A stretch of DNA of 6,061 nucleotides, taken from NCBI GenBank assembly GCA_002733465.1, contig NVVT01000026.1, positions 13,957-20,017 of the forward strand, in the 5' to 3' direction. Made by a program: the position numbers and the translations under genes. Position 1 is the first letter of the stretch, and each line of letters begins with the position of its first letter. Below, piece after piece: positions 5,801-6,061 of the stretch. Under the pieces are notes generated by a model. That model had not been told where the DNA came from. It saw only the letters and a program-made list of their open reading frames with translations, and ran no database searches. This DNA comes from Kangiella sp. (GTDB lineage: Bacteria > Pseudomonadota > Gammaproteobacteria > Enterobacterales > Kangiellaceae).

Positions 5801-6061
5801 ATTTGAACCAATGTTTAAATAAATTAATTTAGACTTAGGAGTGGCTTGCAATTTTCCTGACACTTGTAAAAAGTCCCACACTTTTTCTTCGGCAAGATCT
5901 TTTCCCATTAACTTTTTTGATGTTTTGGTAATGTTTTTAACAACAGGATAAGTATTGTTAAATACTCGAGTGATACGATTATCTTTATTAATAGAAACTA
6001 TAATTTCAGCTTTATCGACTTTAATATCATTTAAATATTGTTGGAAATGATAGTGATTGCC
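2867..6061 (-). CDS. Secreted zinc metalloprotease (FTP propeptide, M4/M36-like gluzincin) with Ig-like, P, three PKD-like domains and GlyGly-CTERM tail; 5' end outside window
   Basis: The frame stays open to the right edge, giving 1064 visible residues. The ATG at 5908 is internal, because upstream codons read HYHFQQYLNDIKV and AEIIVSINKDNRIT, typical of an FTP propeptide. Numbering from that ATG, the propeptide/PepSY part ends near residue 73. A Lys/Ser linker follows, then the catalytic domain from about FDPDP (129) to 445. HEYGH gives zinc ligands His278 and His282 and catalytic Glu279 (5063-5077). GEGFGDYW 20 residues on gives ligand Glu302. His358 in YGAHV is the likely proton donor. 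Next are a CARDB/Ig-like domain (446-561), a P domain (562-690; IPDNN, HTYRGDMTLTL, NGVWSLKL, LGTLNSWSV), three PKD/K319-like repeats (691-979) and a Gly/Ser tail with a C-terminal helix. It probably acts on extracellular protein and is matured by loss of its propeptide. Whether to file it under M4 or M36 is uncertain. The signal peptide lies outside the window. Confidence 0.92.
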   Translation of the reverse strand, partial: GNHYHFQQYLNDIKVDKAEIIVSINKDNRITRVFNNTYPVVKNITKTSKKLMGKDLAEEKVWDFLQVSGKLQATPKSKLIYLNIGSNFKLAYKVNMIVTQPFGDWEFYLDAITGNVINAKRIDLPISKNANSESHFGKWKAFAKKKYHKNYQSVLSLVQSENKKNDVSQSNKADATALVFDPDPVTTLNNDTLEDTSSATDFDAAYFTRTLLDVTLNNGIYSLEGPWVTIADFDSPTTAPSTTTDGNWNAKRGDNSFNDAMTYFHIDQNQRYMQSLGFVDATGIQFASIRVDTDGANGDDNSYYSPGANQLAFGHGCVDDNEDVDVILHEYGHAINTSINSNWSGGDTGAMGEGFGDYWAASYSYSTPNGRIVHPEWAFSWDGHNACWNGRLLNQTSFRYDSSQTYGAHVVIAGVAGDELWSTPLAESLLELLDAGVSRSDVDQIILEAQFGLGSGIKMPDMAASIVSTAVELFPAGSHASVFDRNFKLMEILGESLSIDVVNVVVAGSNTVVDPGETVTLNIALKNSGGTTLTGVSSTLSSSTNGVTIGTANGVYSDMNASESQTNTSPYEFSVPGDHVCGVDLNFSLVTNYTDGSAQTSNIDFSIPVGLGSDVSQTSSPALAIPDNNTTGVTDELTLSGAISGSSISVDMNITHTYRGDMTLTLTSPAGTSVIVQTSSNDSAADIIGIYPTTLAPANSLSAFDNEDHNGVWSLKLVDSGAVDLGTLNSWSVISTSPAICNANSAPDALVVNSVIDATEGDNVIIDATPSNDSNGDPITFSWTQTSGSTVTINNPTSAQANFDTPSVVVKETLIFEVTVSDDKGAFDTASVEVNVADINGNNAPIASVASNNIVATEGEVVNLDAGSSSDPDGDDITYSWVQTSGTSATLSGATSSILSISDLTVGELSFEVTVTDTAGATDTATVNVTVNAPNQAPTATIQMTATSVNEGANVSLNGSTSSDPDGDTLTYDWSQLSGPSVTLNSATSATSTFTAPSVSSSIQLSFRLTVTDPSGETSSADVTITVNDIPESGGGSGGGSSGGGSIPLFSVLGLLLIRRLRKG
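2870..2971 (-). other. GlyGly-CTERM (rhombosortase) sorting tail of the metalloprotease
   Basis: The last 34 residues run from a Gly/Ser-rich spacer (SGGGSGGGSSGGGS) into a short hydrophobic helix (IPLFSVLGLLLI) and a basic end (RRLRKG). This is the layout of GlyGly-CTERM proteins, which in Gammaproteobacteria travel through type II secretion and are cut by the rhomboid-like protease rhombosortase. The rhombosortase gene is not in the window. Confidence 0.8.
2972..3838 (-). repeat. Three tandem PKD/K319-like Ig domains (about 95-98 residues each) in the metalloprotease
   Basis: The units span 3545-3838, 3260-3544 and 2972-3259 in protein order. Each opens with an N-x-AP type start and carries A-TEG or VNEG, a short acidic loop (SNDSNGD, SSDPDGD, SSDPDGD), a Trp-containing strand (FSW, YSW, YDW), SGxxxTL-like strands and a closing VTV-D-GA/SGE-T-TV strand. 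Units 2 and 3 share an identical 18-base stretch at 3437-3454 and 3158-3175, 279 bases (93 codons) apart, which suggests fairly recent duplication or conversion. Such domains usually act as stalks or bind polysaccharide or protein surfaces. Confidence 0.85.

Noticed and set aside
1..6061. CRISPR arrays, tRNA/rRNA genes, insertion sequences or phage genes
   Set aside because: No spaced direct repeats, RNA gene signatures, transposase motifs or terminal inverted repeats were seen on either strand.

Overview
The window looks like chromosome from an AT-rich Gammaproteobacterium, probably marine or environmental. Three things point there: a fused kinase/adenylyltransferase HldE for ADP-heptose (LPS inner core) synthesis, a YibQ-type divergent polysaccharide deacetylase next to a CtpA-type S41 peptidase, and a secreted metalloprotease ending in a GlyGly-CTERM (rhombosortase) tail. 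All of this is family recognition by eye. Species cannot be assigned.

Region 1 (1-2429, + strand) is a compact envelope operon. It holds the 3' part of hldE, whose frame is open to the left edge. Next comes a CtpA-like S41 peptidase that has kept its Ser-Lys-Gln catalytic residues but lacks the PDZ domain, and which has no ordinary start codon near its strong ribosome binding site. Then comes the YibQ-like deacetylase, separated from the peptidase only by a tandem TAA TAA. All three lie in the same reading frame. The 96-base gap between hldE and the first annotatable TTG of the peptidase appears to hold the peptidase's true start, signal peptide and Shine-Dalgarno. An out-of-frame small membrane ORF also overlaps the hldE 3' end.

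Region 2 (2424-6061, - strand) converges on region 1. A large secreted zinc metalloprotease runs off the right edge. Its visible layout is FTP/PepSY propeptide, gluzincin catalytic domain (HEXXH-x19-ExxxD), Ig/CARDB-like domain, P (proprotein convertase) domain, three PKD/K319-like Ig repeats, and a Gly/Ser-rich GlyGly-CTERM tail. A short gene for an unrecognised lipoprotein-like protein follows it on the same strand, and its last six bases overlap the end of yibQ.

The two regions are joined by envelope and secretion themes but are transcribed toward each other, and nothing shows that they act together. I see no mobile element, CRISPR array, tRNA or rRNA. The most unusual signals are the PDZ-less CtpA with an apparent ATT start and the six-G tract abutting the start of the small lipoprotein gene.
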